Position numbers and translations under genes: made by a program
Assembly: GCF_020177265.1 (NCBI RefSeq)
Contig: NZ_JAIVMC010000004.1
Location: 310,001 to 374,000, forward strand
Source: Pseudooceanicola marinus
GTDB taxonomy: Bacteria; Pseudomonadota; Alphaproteobacteria; Rhodobacterales; Rhodobacteraceae
Reading direction: 5' to 3'
DNA: 64,000 nucleotides
Shown here: piece after piece, positions 18,092 to 26,616 of the stretch
How positions within the stretch are numbered: the stretch's first letter is position 1
Layout of the letters: every line of letters starts with the position of its first letter
The notes under the pieces: model-generated
The model's database searches: none
Seen by the model: the letters and a program-made list of their open reading frames with translations, nothing else
Told to the model about the DNA's origin: nothing

Positions 18092-18796
18092 CTAGTCCCA
18101 GGTCACGTCGCCGAGGAAGATGTAGCCCGCGCCGTAGATCGTCTTGATCAGGCGCGGGTTCTTCGGATCCTCGCGCAGCTTGGTGCGCAGCCGCGAAATG
18201 CGCACGTCCATCGCCCGGTCGAAGCTTTCGCCGGCGGCGCCCCCCAGCACCTCCTGCATCGTCGCCCGGCTGACCAGCCGTTTCGGGCGGTCGAGGAAGA
18301 GGCGCAGCACCTCGCCTTCGGCCTGGCTGAACGGCGTCTCGGCGCCTTCGGCGTCTTCCAGCGTGAACCGGTCGAAATGGGCGGTCCAGCCGGCGAAACG
18401 CGCGGTCTGGCTGGCCTCGCCGGTGCCGGGGCGGTCGCGGCGCAGGCGGGCGCGGACGCGGGCCACGACCTCCGCCGGATCGAAGGGCTTGATGATGTAG
18501 TCATCTGCCCCCAGCTCCAGCCCGGTCACCCGGTCCTGCACCTGGGCGCGCCCCGAGATGATGATGACCGTCGCGCCCTTTTCCAGCGCCAGTCGGTGCA
18601 CCAGGGTCAGCCCGTCGCGGTCGGGCAGTGACAGGTCCACCAGGCACAGGTCCGGCGTCATGTGGCGCAGGGCCGCCTCGAACTCGGTGGCGCGACCGAA
18701 GGCCTGGCTGCGGAACCCTGCCTCCTCCAGCGCCGAGGACAGGATGGTCCGGATGTCCGGTTCGTCATCAAGGATGGCGATCAGGGGCGCGGTCAT
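18092..18796 (-). CDS. OmpR-family response regulator
   Basis: 234-aa two-component response regulator. The receiver domain has the acidic pair Asp10-Asp11, phosphoacceptor Asp54 in LVDLSLPD, the conserved Ser81 and Lys103 in IIKPFD. The C-terminal winged helix (about 135-230) includes FSQAEGEVLRLFLDRP and MDVRISRLRTKLREDP. Its ATG overlaps the stop of the upstream hybrid kinase (ATGA, 18796-18793), so they form a cognate pair. The regulated genes are unknown. Confidence 0.93.
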   Translation of the reverse strand: MTAPLIAILDDEPDIRTILSSALEEAGFRSQAFGRATEFEAALRHMTPDLCLVDLSLPDRDGLTLVHRLALEKGATVIIISGRAQVQDRVTGLELGADDYIIKPFDPAEVVARVRARLRRDRPGTGEASQTARFAGWTAHFDRFTLEDAEGAETPFSQAEGEVLRLFLDRPKRLVSRATMQEVLGGAAGESFDRAMDVRISRLRTKLREDPKNPRLIKTIYGAGYIFLGDVTWD

Positions 18797-20709
18797 GGCT
18801 CTCCTCCCAGAGAGAGGAAGCCGGTGAGGGCCTCCTGGTCGAAGGGTTTCTGCAGCACGGGCGCACGGGCGGCGGCGCGGCGGTGCAGCGGGTGGTCGGG
18901 GCGCAGCGAGGTCATGAAGAACAGCGGCGGCCGGTCTTGTGGCGGTGCCTCGGGCAGGGCCTCCAGCAGGTCCAGCCCGGTCGATCCGCCTTCCAGCGTC
19001 AGGTCCGACAGGATCATCACCAGATCCGGCAGGTCACGTGCGATGGCGCGCGCCTCCTCCGCCGCGCTGGCCTCGATCACCGAATAGCCCATGGCGACCA
19101 GCATGTCGCGAATCGAACGGCGCAGCTCGGGGCTGTCCTCGACCAGCAGTGCGAGGCCCGGCGTCACCGGCTGCGGCGCCTCCCGCCAGGGCAGGTCCAG
19201 CGTGACCTGCGCGCCGCCCGCATTGGCCAGGCGCATCCGTCCGCCGGCGCGTTGCGTCATGTCATAGACCATCGACAGGCCCAGCCCCGACCCCTCGGCG
19301 CCCTTGGTGGTGAAGAAGGGAGTCAGCGCCTTCTCCAGCGCCTTGTCGGTGAAGCCGGGGCCGGTGTCCGAAACGGTGATCTCCAGCCAGGTGTCCTTCA
19401 GACAGCGGCTTTCGAGGCGGATCTCGCCCGGCTGGCCGGCCAGGGCGTCGCGGGCGTTCAGCACCAGGTTCAGCAGACTGTCCTGCAACAGCCCGCTGTC
19501 CAGCCACAACCGCCGCGCGCCCAGGTCATCGTCGAGTACCAGCGAGATGTCCTCGGTCAGGGCCGAACGTGCCAGGGTGGCGAAGTCGCGCAGGAAGTCG
19601 GACCAGAGGACGGGGCCGGGGGTGTGATCGCGCCCGCTGGTGGTGTCGGCGATCCGGTCCAGCAGGCGCCCGCCGCGTTTCGCCGCCGCCAGGGTGGCGC
19701 CGACCAGCCCCTGGGCGGGCTCCGGCAGGTCCATGCGCGACAGCTGTGATTGCAGGCCGAGGATGATGGTCAGCAGGTTGGAGAAATCATGCGCCATCCC
19801 CGAGGTCATCTGCGCCGCCAGTTCCCGCCGCCGGGTCTGGGTCAGCGCCGCGCGGGTCTGGGTTTCCTCGGTCACGTCCATCGACATGATATAGGCCCCG
19901 TCGGCCCCGTTGGGGGTCAGCGCGGTGCGGATGCGGCGCGAACTGGCCTCGTCGGTGAACTCGAAGGTGCCGGGCTGCCCCGCCAGCGCGGCATCAAGGT
20001 AGGGGCGCACCGCCTCGTAGGCCTGCCGGCCCAGCACGTCGGCAATGTGCAGCCCCACGATATGCGCCGGGCGTCCCGGCATGATCCGACTGAGGCGGCG
20101 GTTGGAATAGGTGTAGATCCGGTCCGGGTTCACATGGGCCACGTGGGCGGGCAGCATCTCGGTGGTCAGCCGGGTGCGCGCCTCCATCTCCGTCAGCTCG
20201 CGCTTGGCCTCTTCCAGCGCCGAGTTCGTGGCCTGAAGCGCGCGGTTGGTGGCCGCCAGCTCCTCCGCGCGGGTCAGAAGTTCCGCCGACAGCTCGGCCG
20301 AGCGCGCGCGCAGAAGGCGTTCCTGGCGCTTGGTCTCGGTGATGTCGGTGTAGACGGTGACCCAGCCGCCCTCGGGCAGTGGCGCCCCCTCGACTGAGAT
20401 GACGCGGCCGTTGGCGCGGGGGCGTTCCAGGTAGTGGGGCTCGAAGGCCAGGGCCTTTTCGACCCGCACGCGGATCGCCTCCTCCAAGTCGTCGATGGGG
20501 CCGTATTCGCCGGATTCGCACAAGAACCGGATCGTGTCTTCGAAACCCGCGCCGGGGCGGGTCAGTTCGGCGGGCAGATCGAACATTGACCGGAAGCGCC
20601 GGTTGCACTGCACCAGCCGCAGATCCTGATCGTAGATCGACAGCGCCTGCTGAATCATGTTCAGCCCGGCCATGGTCATCCGGTCGGTACGTGCCTGATG
20701 GCTCGTCAT
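18793..20709 (-). CDS. PAS-domain hybrid sensor histidine kinase
   Basis: Sensor kinase of 638 aa with no transmembrane segment, so probably cytoplasmic. I start it at ATG 20709 because GGAGGAATT lies just upstream. Domain order: PAS-7-like sensor (about 15-125, LNMIQQALSIYDQDLRLVQCN), coiled linker (130-180), second PAS (about 185-285), HisKA with His307 in GMAHDFSNLL, HATPase with LNARDAL, DTGPGF and GSGLGLSMV, and a C-terminal receiver (LLVEDSPE, aspartate in ILSDLTL, lysine in LQKPFD). The HDFSN form of the H-box is common in alphaproteobacterial hybrid kinases. It is co-translated with the downstream OmpR regulator. The ligand is unknown. Confidence 0.9.
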   Translation of the reverse strand: MTSHQARTDRMTMAGLNMIQQALSIYDQDLRLVQCNRRFRSMFDLPAELTRPGAGFEDTIRFLCESGEYGPIDDLEEAIRVRVEKALAFEPHYLERPRANGRVISVEGAPLPEGGWVTVYTDITETKRQERLLRARSAELSAELLTRAEELAATNRALQATNSALEEAKRELTEMEARTRLTTEMLPAHVAHVNPDRIYTYSNRRLSRIMPGRPAHIVGLHIADVLGRQAYEAVRPYLDAALAGQPGTFEFTDEASSRRIRTALTPNGADGAYIMSMDVTEETQTRAALTQTRRRELAAQMTSGMAHDFSNLLTIILGLQSQLSRMDLPEPAQGLVGATLAAAKRGGRLLDRIADTTSGRDHTPGPVLWSDFLRDFATLARSALTEDISLVLDDDLGARRLWLDSGLLQDSLLNLVLNARDALAGQPGEIRLESRCLKDTWLEITVSDTGPGFTDKALEKALTPFFTTKGAEGSGLGLSMVYDMTQRAGGRMRLANAGGAQVTLDLPWREAPQPVTPGLALLVEDSPELRRSIRDMLVAMGYSVIEASAAEEARAIARDLPDLVMILSDLTLEGGSTGLDLLEALPEAPPQDRPPLFFMTSLRPDHPLHRRAAARAPVLQKPFDQEALTGFLSLGGEP

Positions 20710-20842
20710 AATTCCTCCACTCCCCGGGTCAGACCTACTGGGAAACGGGCCGTCGAGGAAGGGGTTCGCTTTGCAGTTGCAGCGTGGATTTCGCGCCTGC
20801 GGCACCTGTAACAATTCGAAAGGATCCGGAAATGATGCGGCA

Positions 20843-20861
20843 AAACTTCGCGGCAAAGTTT
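20843..20861. promoter_or_regulatory. AAACTT-N7-AAGTTT dyad in the kinase/acyl-CoA synthetase divergent region
   Basis: Inverted repeat AAACTT (20843-20848) and AAGTTT (20856-20861), embedded in two near-direct copies of GCGGCAAA. It sits about 110 bp before the acyl-CoA synthetase start, in the only AT-enriched part of a 263-bp divergent region. It could be an operator. No candidate regulator gene adjoins it. Confidence 0.4.
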
Positions 20862-20972
20862 GACTTGTCAGGAGCGTCCGGGTCGGATGCCCCGGGGGAT
20901 GACCCCGATGACCCGCCTTGAGGAGGGCGGTTGCCCGGTCGGGGAGGACCGGAGCCAAGGGAGGAGAACATC

Positions 20973-22949
20973 GTGGGAGAACTCTCGCGCGACGCGGGCG
21001 GGCCGGTCACATCCGTGCCCGCCCTGCTGGACCGGAATGCAAAAGCCTGGCCGGACAGAACGGCCTATCGCGAAAAGGAATTCGGCATCTGGCAAAGCTG
21101 GAGCTGGGCCGAGACGCGGAGCGAGATCCGCAACCTGGCGCGGGGTCTTCTGAACCTCGGGGTGGGGCCGGGCGATTTCGTCGCCATCATCGGCGCCAAC
21201 CGGCCGCATCTCTACTGGTCCATTCCGGCGGCGCAGATGGTCGGCGCCGTGCCGGTGCCTGTCTACAACGACAGCGCCGCCGAAGAGATGGCCTATGTGC
21301 TGGACCATTGCGGCGCCCGGGTGGTGATCGCCGAGGACCAGGAACAGGTCGACAAGGTGCTGGAAGTGAAGGCGCAACTGCCCGCGCTGGAGCACATCAT
21401 CTACCTCGACCCGCGCGGCATGCGGAAATACGACCACACGCATCTGCACGAGTTCACCCATGTGCAAGAACAGGGCCACGCCCTGCGAGATGAGCTGACG
21501 GCCGAGCTGGACCGGCGCGCCGCTGCCATCACCTATGACGACATCTGCGTCATGCTCTATACCTCCGGCACCACCGGGAAGCCCAAGGGCGTGGTGCTGT
21601 CCAATCGCAACATCATCGAGACCTCGAAGAATTCGGCCGAATTCGACAAGCTGGGCGCGGGCGAAGAGGTCCTGGCCTACCTGCCCATGGCCTGGGTCGG
21701 CGATTTCATCTTCTCCATCGGGCAGGCCTACTGGACCGGCTTCTGCGTCAACTGTCCCGAAAGCGTGGAGACCCTGGCCACCGACCTGCGCGAGATCGGG
21801 CCGAGCTACTACTTCGCCCCGCCGCGCATCTTCGAAACCCAGCTGACCAACGTGATGATCCGCATGGAGGATGCCGGGCGGCTGAAGAAGTGGCTGTTCG
21901 ACCGTTTCATGGCCCATGCCCGCAAGGTGGGGGGCGATCTGCTGGATGGGCGCCCCGTGGGCGGCATGGACCGGCTGAAGTACCGCCTGGGCGAGTTCCT
22001 GATCTACGGCCCGCTGAAGGATACCCTGGGCCTGGGCCGCGTCCGCGTGGGCTATACCGCAGGTGAGGCGATCGGGCCGGAGATCTTCGATTTCTACCGC
22101 TCGCTGGGGATCAACCTGAAACAGCTTTACGGTCAGACCGAGGCCAGCGTTTTCATCACCCAGCAACCCGATGGCGAGGTGCGCTCCGACACCGTGGGCG
22201 TGGCCTCTCCGGGGGTGGAACTGAAGATCGCCGAGAGCGGTGAGGTCTTCTATCGCAGCCCCGGCGTCTTCCAGAGCTACTACAAGAATGCCGACAGCAC
22301 CGCCTCGACCAAGGATGCCGAAGGGTGGGTGGCCACCGGCGACGCGGGCTTCATCGAGGAAGGCAGCGGGCACCTGCGGATCATCGACCGCGCCAAGGAC
22401 GTGGGCAAGATGGCCGATGGCAGCCTGTTCGCGCCGAAGTACGTCGAGAACAAGCTGAAGTTCTACCCCAACATCCTGGAGGCCGTGGTCTTCGGCAATG
22501 GCCGCGAGATGTGCACTGCCTTCATCAACATCGACCTCACGGCCGTCGGCAACTGGGCCGAGCGCAACAACATCGCCTATTCCAGCTATCAGGAACTGGC
22601 GGGGCACCCCCAGGTGCTGGAAACGGTGCGTGAGCATGTCGAGGCGGTGAACCGAAGCGTCGCCGAGGACGAGATGCTGTCGGGCTGCCCGATCCACCGC
22701 TTCCTGATCCTGCACAAGGAACTGGATGCCGATGACGGCGAGATGACCCGCACCCGCAAGGTGCGCCGCAAGGTCATCGAGGAGAAGTTCCACGACCTGA
22801 TCACGGCGCTCTACGACGGGACCGAGACCATCTCGACCCGGACCGAGGTGACCTACGAGGACGGACGCAAGGGCCATATCTCGGCCACGCTGAGCATCTG
22901 CGATGCGGCGGTCCAGCCCGTGGCAAGCAAGAAGGTGGCAGCGGAATGA
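20973..22949 (+). CDS. AMP-binding acyl-CoA synthetase (long-chain fatty-acid-CoA ligase type)
   Basis: ANL-superfamily enzyme of about 658 aa that activates a carboxylic acid to its CoA thioester via an acyl-adenylate. The GTG at 20973 is chosen because AAGGGAGGAG lies six bases upstream. Core motifs are intact: YTSGTTGKPKG (P-loop), YGQTEASVF, and TGDAGFIEEGSGHLRIIDRAKDV. It opens a run of nine same-strand genes and overlaps the next gene by ATGA, so it is co-translated with an ABC ATPase. That suggests the importer's substrate is an organic acid that must be CoA-activated on entry. Chain length or aromatic preference cannot be read. Confidence 0.9.
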   Translation: MGELSRDAGGPVTSVPALLDRNAKAWPDRTAYREKEFGIWQSWSWAETRSEIRNLARGLLNLGVGPGDFVAIIGANRPHLYWSIPAAQMVGAVPVPVYNDSAAEEMAYVLDHCGARVVIAEDQEQVDKVLEVKAQLPALEHIIYLDPRGMRKYDHTHLHEFTHVQEQGHALRDELTAELDRRAAAITYDDICVMLYTSGTTGKPKGVVLSNRNIIETSKNSAEFDKLGAGEEVLAYLPMAWVGDFIFSIGQAYWTGFCVNCPESVETLATDLREIGPSYYFAPPRIFETQLTNVMIRMEDAGRLKKWLFDRFMAHARKVGGDLLDGRPVGGMDRLKYRLGEFLIYGPLKDTLGLGRVRVGYTAGEAIGPEIFDFYRSLGINLKQLYGQTEASVFITQQPDGEVRSDTVGVASPGVELKIAESGEVFYRSPGVFQSYYKNADSTASTKDAEGWVATGDAGFIEEGSGHLRIIDRAKDVGKMADGSLFAPKYVENKLKFYPNILEAVVFGNGREMCTAFINIDLTAVGNWAERNNIAYSSYQELAGHPQVLETVREHVEAVNRSVAEDEMLSGCPIHRFLILHKELDADDGEMTRTRKVRRKVIEEKFHDLITALYDGTETISTRTEVTYEDGRKGHISATLSICDAAVQPVASKKVAAE

Positions 22950-23797
22950 GTCTGGCAGAACAAGTACTTGGTCACGAACGTGACAACGAGGACGGTGGCT
23001 GGATCACCGCCGACGGGCGCCAGATCGGCGCGGTGATGATGGAGATGAAGAACATCACCCTGCGCTTCGGCGGTGTGGTGGCGATCAAGGACATCTCCTT
23101 CGACATCCGCAAGGGCGAGATCCGCGCGATCATCGGGCCGAACGGGGCCGGCAAGTCCTCGATGCTGAATGTCATCAGCGGCTTCTACAATCCGCAGGAA
23201 GGCGACGTTTTCTACCTGGGCGAAAAGCGCCCGAAGATGCGCCCTTACGAGGTGGCCCGCCAGGGCATCGCCCGCACCTTCCAGAACATCGCGCTGTTTG
23301 AAGGCATGTCGGTGCTGGACAACGTGATGACCGGCCGTCTGAACCACATGAAGGCGGGCGTCCTGTCCCAGGCCCTGTGGAAGGGCCGCGCGGAACGCGA
23401 GGAGATCGAGAACCGCGAGAAGGTCGAGAAGATCATCGACTTCCTGGAGATTCAGAACATTCGCAAGAAGCCCGTCGGCAGCCTGCCCTACGGCCTGAAG
23501 AAGCGGGTGGAGCTGGCCCGCGCCCTGGCGGCGGAGCCGTCGCTGCTGCTGCTGGACGAACCCATGGCGGGGATGAACGTCGAGGAGAAGGAGGACATGA
23601 GCCGCTTCATCCTCGACGTGAACGACGAATTCGGCACCACCATCGCGCTGATCGAACATGACATGGGCGTGGTCATGGATCTGTCCGACCGTGTGGTGGT
23701 GATGGATTACGGCAAGAAGATCGGCGACGGCACCCCCGACGAGGTGCGCAACAACCAGGACGTGATCGACGCCTACCTGGGGGTGGCCCATGACTGA
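22946..23797 (+). CDS. LIV-type ABC transporter ATP-binding protein (LivG-like)
   Basis: 283-aa ATPase of a branched-chain-amino-acid-type importer. Walker A is GPNGAGKSS, the Q-loop region is ARTFQNIALF, and Walker B is LLLLDEPMAGMN. The signature is PYGLKKR rather than LSGGQ, a substitution that recurs in LivG-like proteins. It carries about 32 extra N-terminal residues (including GHERDNEDGGWITADGRQ) before the usual start of the domain. ATGA overlap with the acyl-CoA synthetase gene couples activation and transport. Confidence 0.9.
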   Translation: MSLAEQVLGHERDNEDGGWITADGRQIGAVMMEMKNITLRFGGVVAIKDISFDIRKGEIRAIIGPNGAGKSSMLNVISGFYNPQEGDVFYLGEKRPKMRPYEVARQGIARTFQNIALFEGMSVLDNVMTGRLNHMKAGVLSQALWKGRAEREEIENREKVEKIIDFLEIQNIRKKPVGSLPYGLKKRVELARALAAEPSLLLLDEPMAGMNVEEKEDMSRFILDVNDEFGTTIALIEHDMGVVMDLSDRVVVMDYGKKIGDGTPDEVRNNQDVIDAYLGVAHD

Positions 23798-23897
23798 TGT
23801 CGTGACTGAGCCCCTCCTGGCTGAGCTGCGCCTGACCGCCGCCTGCCGTCCTGCCCAAAACACCTGCTGCCCCGCAGCGCAACCGGAGGTCTGAGCC

Positions 23898-24884
23898 ATG
23901 CCCGATCAGTTGCTCTTTGCAATGGAAGTCTTCCTCAACGGGCTGATGGCCGGCGTGCTTTACGCCCTCGTCGCCCTGGGGTTCGTGCTGATCTACAAGG
24001 CCAGCGGCATCTTCAACTATGCCCAGGGGGTGATGGCGCTGTTCGCCGCGCTGACCCTGGTGGGGATCATGGAAGGGCAGGTGCCCTTCAGCCACCTGAT
24101 CAACGCGGTCTTCGGGACCGAGATCCATCACTTCGGCTGGCACCTGCCGGCAGTCGTGGCCATCGTGCTGACCGGCGTGGTGATGATCGCGCTCGCCTGG
24201 GCGGTGAACCGGTTCATCTTCCGCCACCTTGTCGGGCAGGAGCCGATCATCCTCTTCATGGCGACCATCGGGCTGGCCTATTTCATGGAAGGCGTCGGCG
24301 ACATCATGTGGGGCGCCGACATCAAGAAGCTGGACGTGGGGCTGCCGCAGGGGATCAACACCTGGATCGACGAAAGCACCTACGAGATCTTCGGCTACGG
24401 CTTCTTCATCGACAACCTGGACCTCTGGGCCACCGGCATCGCTGCCGCCCTGGTGATCGCGCTGACCATTTTCAGCCAGTATTCCAAGCAGGGCCGCGCC
24501 CTGCGCGCGGTGGCCGATGACCACCAGGCCGCGCTGAGCGTGGGGATCAGCCTGAACTACATCTGGGTGCTGGTCTGGTCGATCGCGGGCTTCGTCGCCC
24601 TGGTCGCCGGGATCATGTGGGGCACCAAGTCGGGCGTGCAATTCTCGCTGTCGCTCATCGCCCTGAAAGCTTTGCCGGTTCTGATGCTGGGGGGCTTCAC
24701 CTCGATCCCGGGCGCCATCGTCGGCGGTCTGATCATCGGGGTGGGGGAGAAACTGTTCGAGTTCGCCATCGGACCGCTGGTCGGCGGCGCGACGGAGAAC
24801 TGGTTCGCCTATGTGCTCGCCCTTCTGTTCCTCGTCTTCCGTCCTCAGGGCTTGTTCGGCGAACGGATTATCGAAAGAGTGTAA
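23898..24884 (+). CDS. LIV-type ABC transporter permease (LivH-like)
   Basis: 328-aa inner-membrane permease with about eight hydrophobic segments. The LivH hallmark start NGLMAGVLYALVALGFVLIYKASGIFNYAQG is divided here between a first helix and the conserved FNYAQG turn. The coupling region RALRAVADDHQAALSVGIS faces the ATPase. It follows livG by 100 bp with CGGAGG before the ATG. It differs from amino acid LivH proteins in a longer loop (ADIKKLDVGLPQG), but that alone does not define the substrate. Confidence 0.9.
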   Translation: MPDQLLFAMEVFLNGLMAGVLYALVALGFVLIYKASGIFNYAQGVMALFAALTLVGIMEGQVPFSHLINAVFGTEIHHFGWHLPAVVAIVLTGVVMIALAWAVNRFIFRHLVGQEPIILFMATIGLAYFMEGVGDIMWGADIKKLDVGLPQGINTWIDESTYEIFGYGFFIDNLDLWATGIAAALVIALTIFSQYSKQGRALRAVADDHQAALSVGISLNYIWVLVWSIAGFVALVAGIMWGTKSGVQFSLSLIALKALPVLMLGGFTSIPGAIVGGLIIGVGEKLFEFAIGPLVGGATENWFAYVLALLFLVFRPQGLFGERIIERV

Positions 24885-24931
24885 AGACCCCATCCCGTCG
24901 CTGCGCGCCTTTGTCGCGGTGACGGGCCGGG

Positions 24932-24957
24932 GCCCCCGGAAAGAGGAGCCGGGGGGC
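24932..24957 (+). other. Hairpin with purine-rich AAAGAGGAG loop
   Basis: GCCCCCGG (24932-24939) pairs with CCGGGGGGC (24949-24957, one bulged G), exposing the loop AAAGAGGAG. It lies between livH and the first small membrane protein gene. The loop sequence recurs in two hairpins upstream of the binding-protein gene. Confidence 0.6.
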
Positions 24958-24976
24958 ATCATGGAGGAGATTTGAC

Positions 24977-25192
24977 ATGAAAGACGTGAAGGGAATCCGC
25001 CTGGTCGCCGCAACTGCGTTCTGGGTCGCCTACTGGGGCTTTGTCTTCTGGGCCGCGCGCCCGGGGCACCTGGAGGGCCAGCATCACCTGATCAATGCCG
25101 TGATCGTCGTGATCGGCCTGGTCGCCGCCTGGCTGACCTACCTGACGGCCGCGCGCCGCATCACCTGGGCGATGAAGGGAGAGGACGCATGA
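24977..25192 (+). CDS. Small membrane protein (71 aa) between the permease genes
   Basis: 71-aa protein with two hydrophobic segments (about 8-27 and 37-57) separated by a short polar loop (RPGHLEGQHH). It starts at ATG 24977 with GGAGGAG eight bases upstream, a strong signal that argues for real expression. It overlaps the next small gene by ATGA. I do not recognise a family. Its location inside a LIV-type operon, between livH and livM, suggests an accessory subunit of that transporter, which is inference. Confidence 0.7.
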   Translation: MKDVKGIRLVAATAFWVAYWGFVFWAARPGHLEGQHHLINAVIVVIGLVAAWLTYLTAARRITWAMKGEDA

Positions 25193-25398
25193 AGCTGCTG
25201 GCCATTTCCAACGTGGTCGCCTGGGGCGCCTTCTGGACCTTCGGCCTGATCGCGCTGTTCGTCGAGCTGGCACGGGGGGAGGTCCTGATCGCCGCCCTGC
25301 TGGCCGCCCTGGGGTTCCTGGTGGGCGTCGCCTGCCACCTCGGGCTTTGCAACCGTATCGCGCCGACACAGCGCATCGCACCGAAAGCCGAGGTCTGA
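25189..25398 (+). CDS. Small membrane protein (69 aa) between the permease genes
   Basis: 69-aa protein with two hydrophobic segments (about 5-27 and 33-52) and a polar tail (RIAPTQRIAPKAEV). ATGA overlap with the preceding small gene couples their translation, and livM starts three bases after its stop, so all three are made together. No family is recognised. The pair looks like a heteromeric or duplicated two-helix module, though the sequences share no obvious similarity beyond topology. Confidence 0.7.
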   Translation: MKLLAISNVVAWGAFWTFGLIALFVELARGEVLIAALLAALGFLVGVACHLGLCNRIAPTQRIAPKAEV

Positions 25399-25401
25399 TC
25401 A

Positions 25402-26478
25402 ATGCTTTACCGCGAAGCCGGGGATTTCAAGACCAGCTATCAGGCTGACAACCAGACCTTCCCGATCCGGTTCGACCGGGTGGGTCTGCGCGTCGTGCTG
25501 GTGCTGGCTCTGGGGGTGGTGCCCTTCTTCATCAACGACTACTGGGCCAACGCCGTGGCGCTGCCCTTCCTGATCTACGCCATCGCGGCGATCGGGCTGA
25601 ACATCCTCGTTGGTTTCTGCGGGCAGGTCTCGCTGGGCACCGGCGGCTTCATGGCCGTCGGCGCCTATGCCACCTACAAGCTGATGACGGCCTTCCCGGA
25701 GGTGTCGATCATCATTCACGTGCTGCTGGCCGGCGGGATCACCGCGGGCGTGGGCGTCCTCTTCGGTCTGCCATCGCTGCGGATCAAGGGCTTCTACCTG
25801 GCCGTGGCCACGCTGGCGGCGCAGTTCTTCCTGGTCTGGCTCTTCAACCGGGTGCCGTGGTTCTACAACTACTCCGCGTCCGGTCAGATCAGCGCGCCGG
25901 AACGCGAGGTGCTGGGCTATGCCGTGACGGGCCCCAATGCCGAGGCCTGGGTGACCTACCTCTTCTGCCTGCTGTTCCTGATCTTCGCCGCCGTGGTGGC
26001 GCGGAACCTGACGCGGGGCACCATGGGGCGCAGCTGGATGGGCATCCGCGACATGGACATCGCGGCCGAGATCATCGGGGTGAACCCGCTGTCGGCGAAA
26101 CTGTCAGCCTTCGCGGTCAGCTCCTTCTTCATCGGCATCGCCGGGTCGCTGTTCTTCGCGGTCTACCTGGGCGCCGTCGAGGTGGGCGAGGCCTTCGGCA
26201 TCAACAAGTCCTTCCTGGTGCTCTTCATGATCATCATCGGCGGGTTGGGCCGGATCGGCGGGTCCCTGATGGGCGCGGCCTTCCTGGTGCTGCTGCCGGT
26301 GCTGCTGAAGAACGTGCTGGTGGGCAGCCTAGGCTGGCCCACGGACCTGGCGGCGCATCTGGAATTCATGATCGTGGGCGCCCTGATCGTCACCTTCCTG
26401 GTGGCCGAACCCCACGGGTTGGCGCAGCTGTGGCGCGTCGCCAAGGAGAAGCTGAGACTTTGGCCTTTCCCGCACTAG
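25402..26478 (+). CDS. LIV-type ABC transporter permease (LivM-like)
   Basis: 358-aa permease with around nine hydrophobic segments after a 25-residue polar N-terminus. LivM features are IYAIAAIGLNILVGFCGQVSLG, the GVLFGLPSLRIKGFYLAVATLA segment, and the coupling helix GRSWMGIRDMDIAAEIIGVNP. It pairs with the LivH-like protein to form the membrane pore. It begins three bases after the second small membrane gene. Confidence 0.91.
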   Translation: MLYREAGDFKTSYQADNQTFPIRFDRVGLRVVLVLALGVVPFFINDYWANAVALPFLIYAIAAIGLNILVGFCGQVSLGTGGFMAVGAYATYKLMTAFPEVSIIIHVLLAGGITAGVGVLFGLPSLRIKGFYLAVATLAAQFFLVWLFNRVPWFYNYSASGQISAPEREVLGYAVTGPNAEAWVTYLFCLLFLIFAAVVARNLTRGTMGRSWMGIRDMDIAAEIIGVNPLSAKLSAFAVSSFFIGIAGSLFFAVYLGAVEVGEAFGINKSFLVLFMIIIGGLGRIGGSLMGAAFLVLLPVLLKNVLVGSLGWPTDLAAHLEFMIVGALIVTFLVAEPHGLAQLWRVAKEKLRLWPFPH

Positions 26479-26499
26479 GGCGGGCCTGACCGGCGCGCC

Positions 26500-26519
26500 G
26501 CGGGGAAGAGGAGCCCTGC
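26500..26519 (+). other. Hairpin with AAGAGGAG loop
   Basis: GCGGGG (26500-26505) pairs with CCCTGC (26514-26519, one G-U), exposing AAGAGGAG. It lies in the livM to binding-protein intergenic region. Confidence 0.5.
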
Positions 26520-26550
26520 ACGCGCCGAGGACGCAAGCCCGGAAGAGGCA

Positions 26551-26564
26551 GGCGTCGCGACGCC
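26551..26564. repeat. Perfect 14-bp palindrome GGCGTCGCGACGCC
   Basis: Self-complementary 14-mer between two purine-loop hairpins in the 138-bp gap before the binding-protein gene. It could be a protein site or part of the mRNA fold. Confidence 0.5.
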
Positions 26565-26583
26565 GGGACAGAGGAGCCCCGGC
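26562..26583 (+). other. Hairpin with ACAGAGGAGC loop
   Basis: GCCGGG (26562-26567) pairs with CCCGGC (26578-26583), exposing ACAGAGGAGC. It is the third hairpin in this cluster to present an AGAGGAG loop. It lies about 33 bp before the binding-protein ATG. Confidence 0.55.
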
Positions 26584-26616
26584 AGATGGACCATCGTTCC
26601 AAGGGAGGAGATTGAG

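Noticed and set aside
22946-23797. Missing canonical LSGGQ in the LivG-like ATPase as a defect
   Set aside because: Substituted signatures (here PYGLKKR) recur in LivG-type subunits. The Walker A and B motifs are normal.
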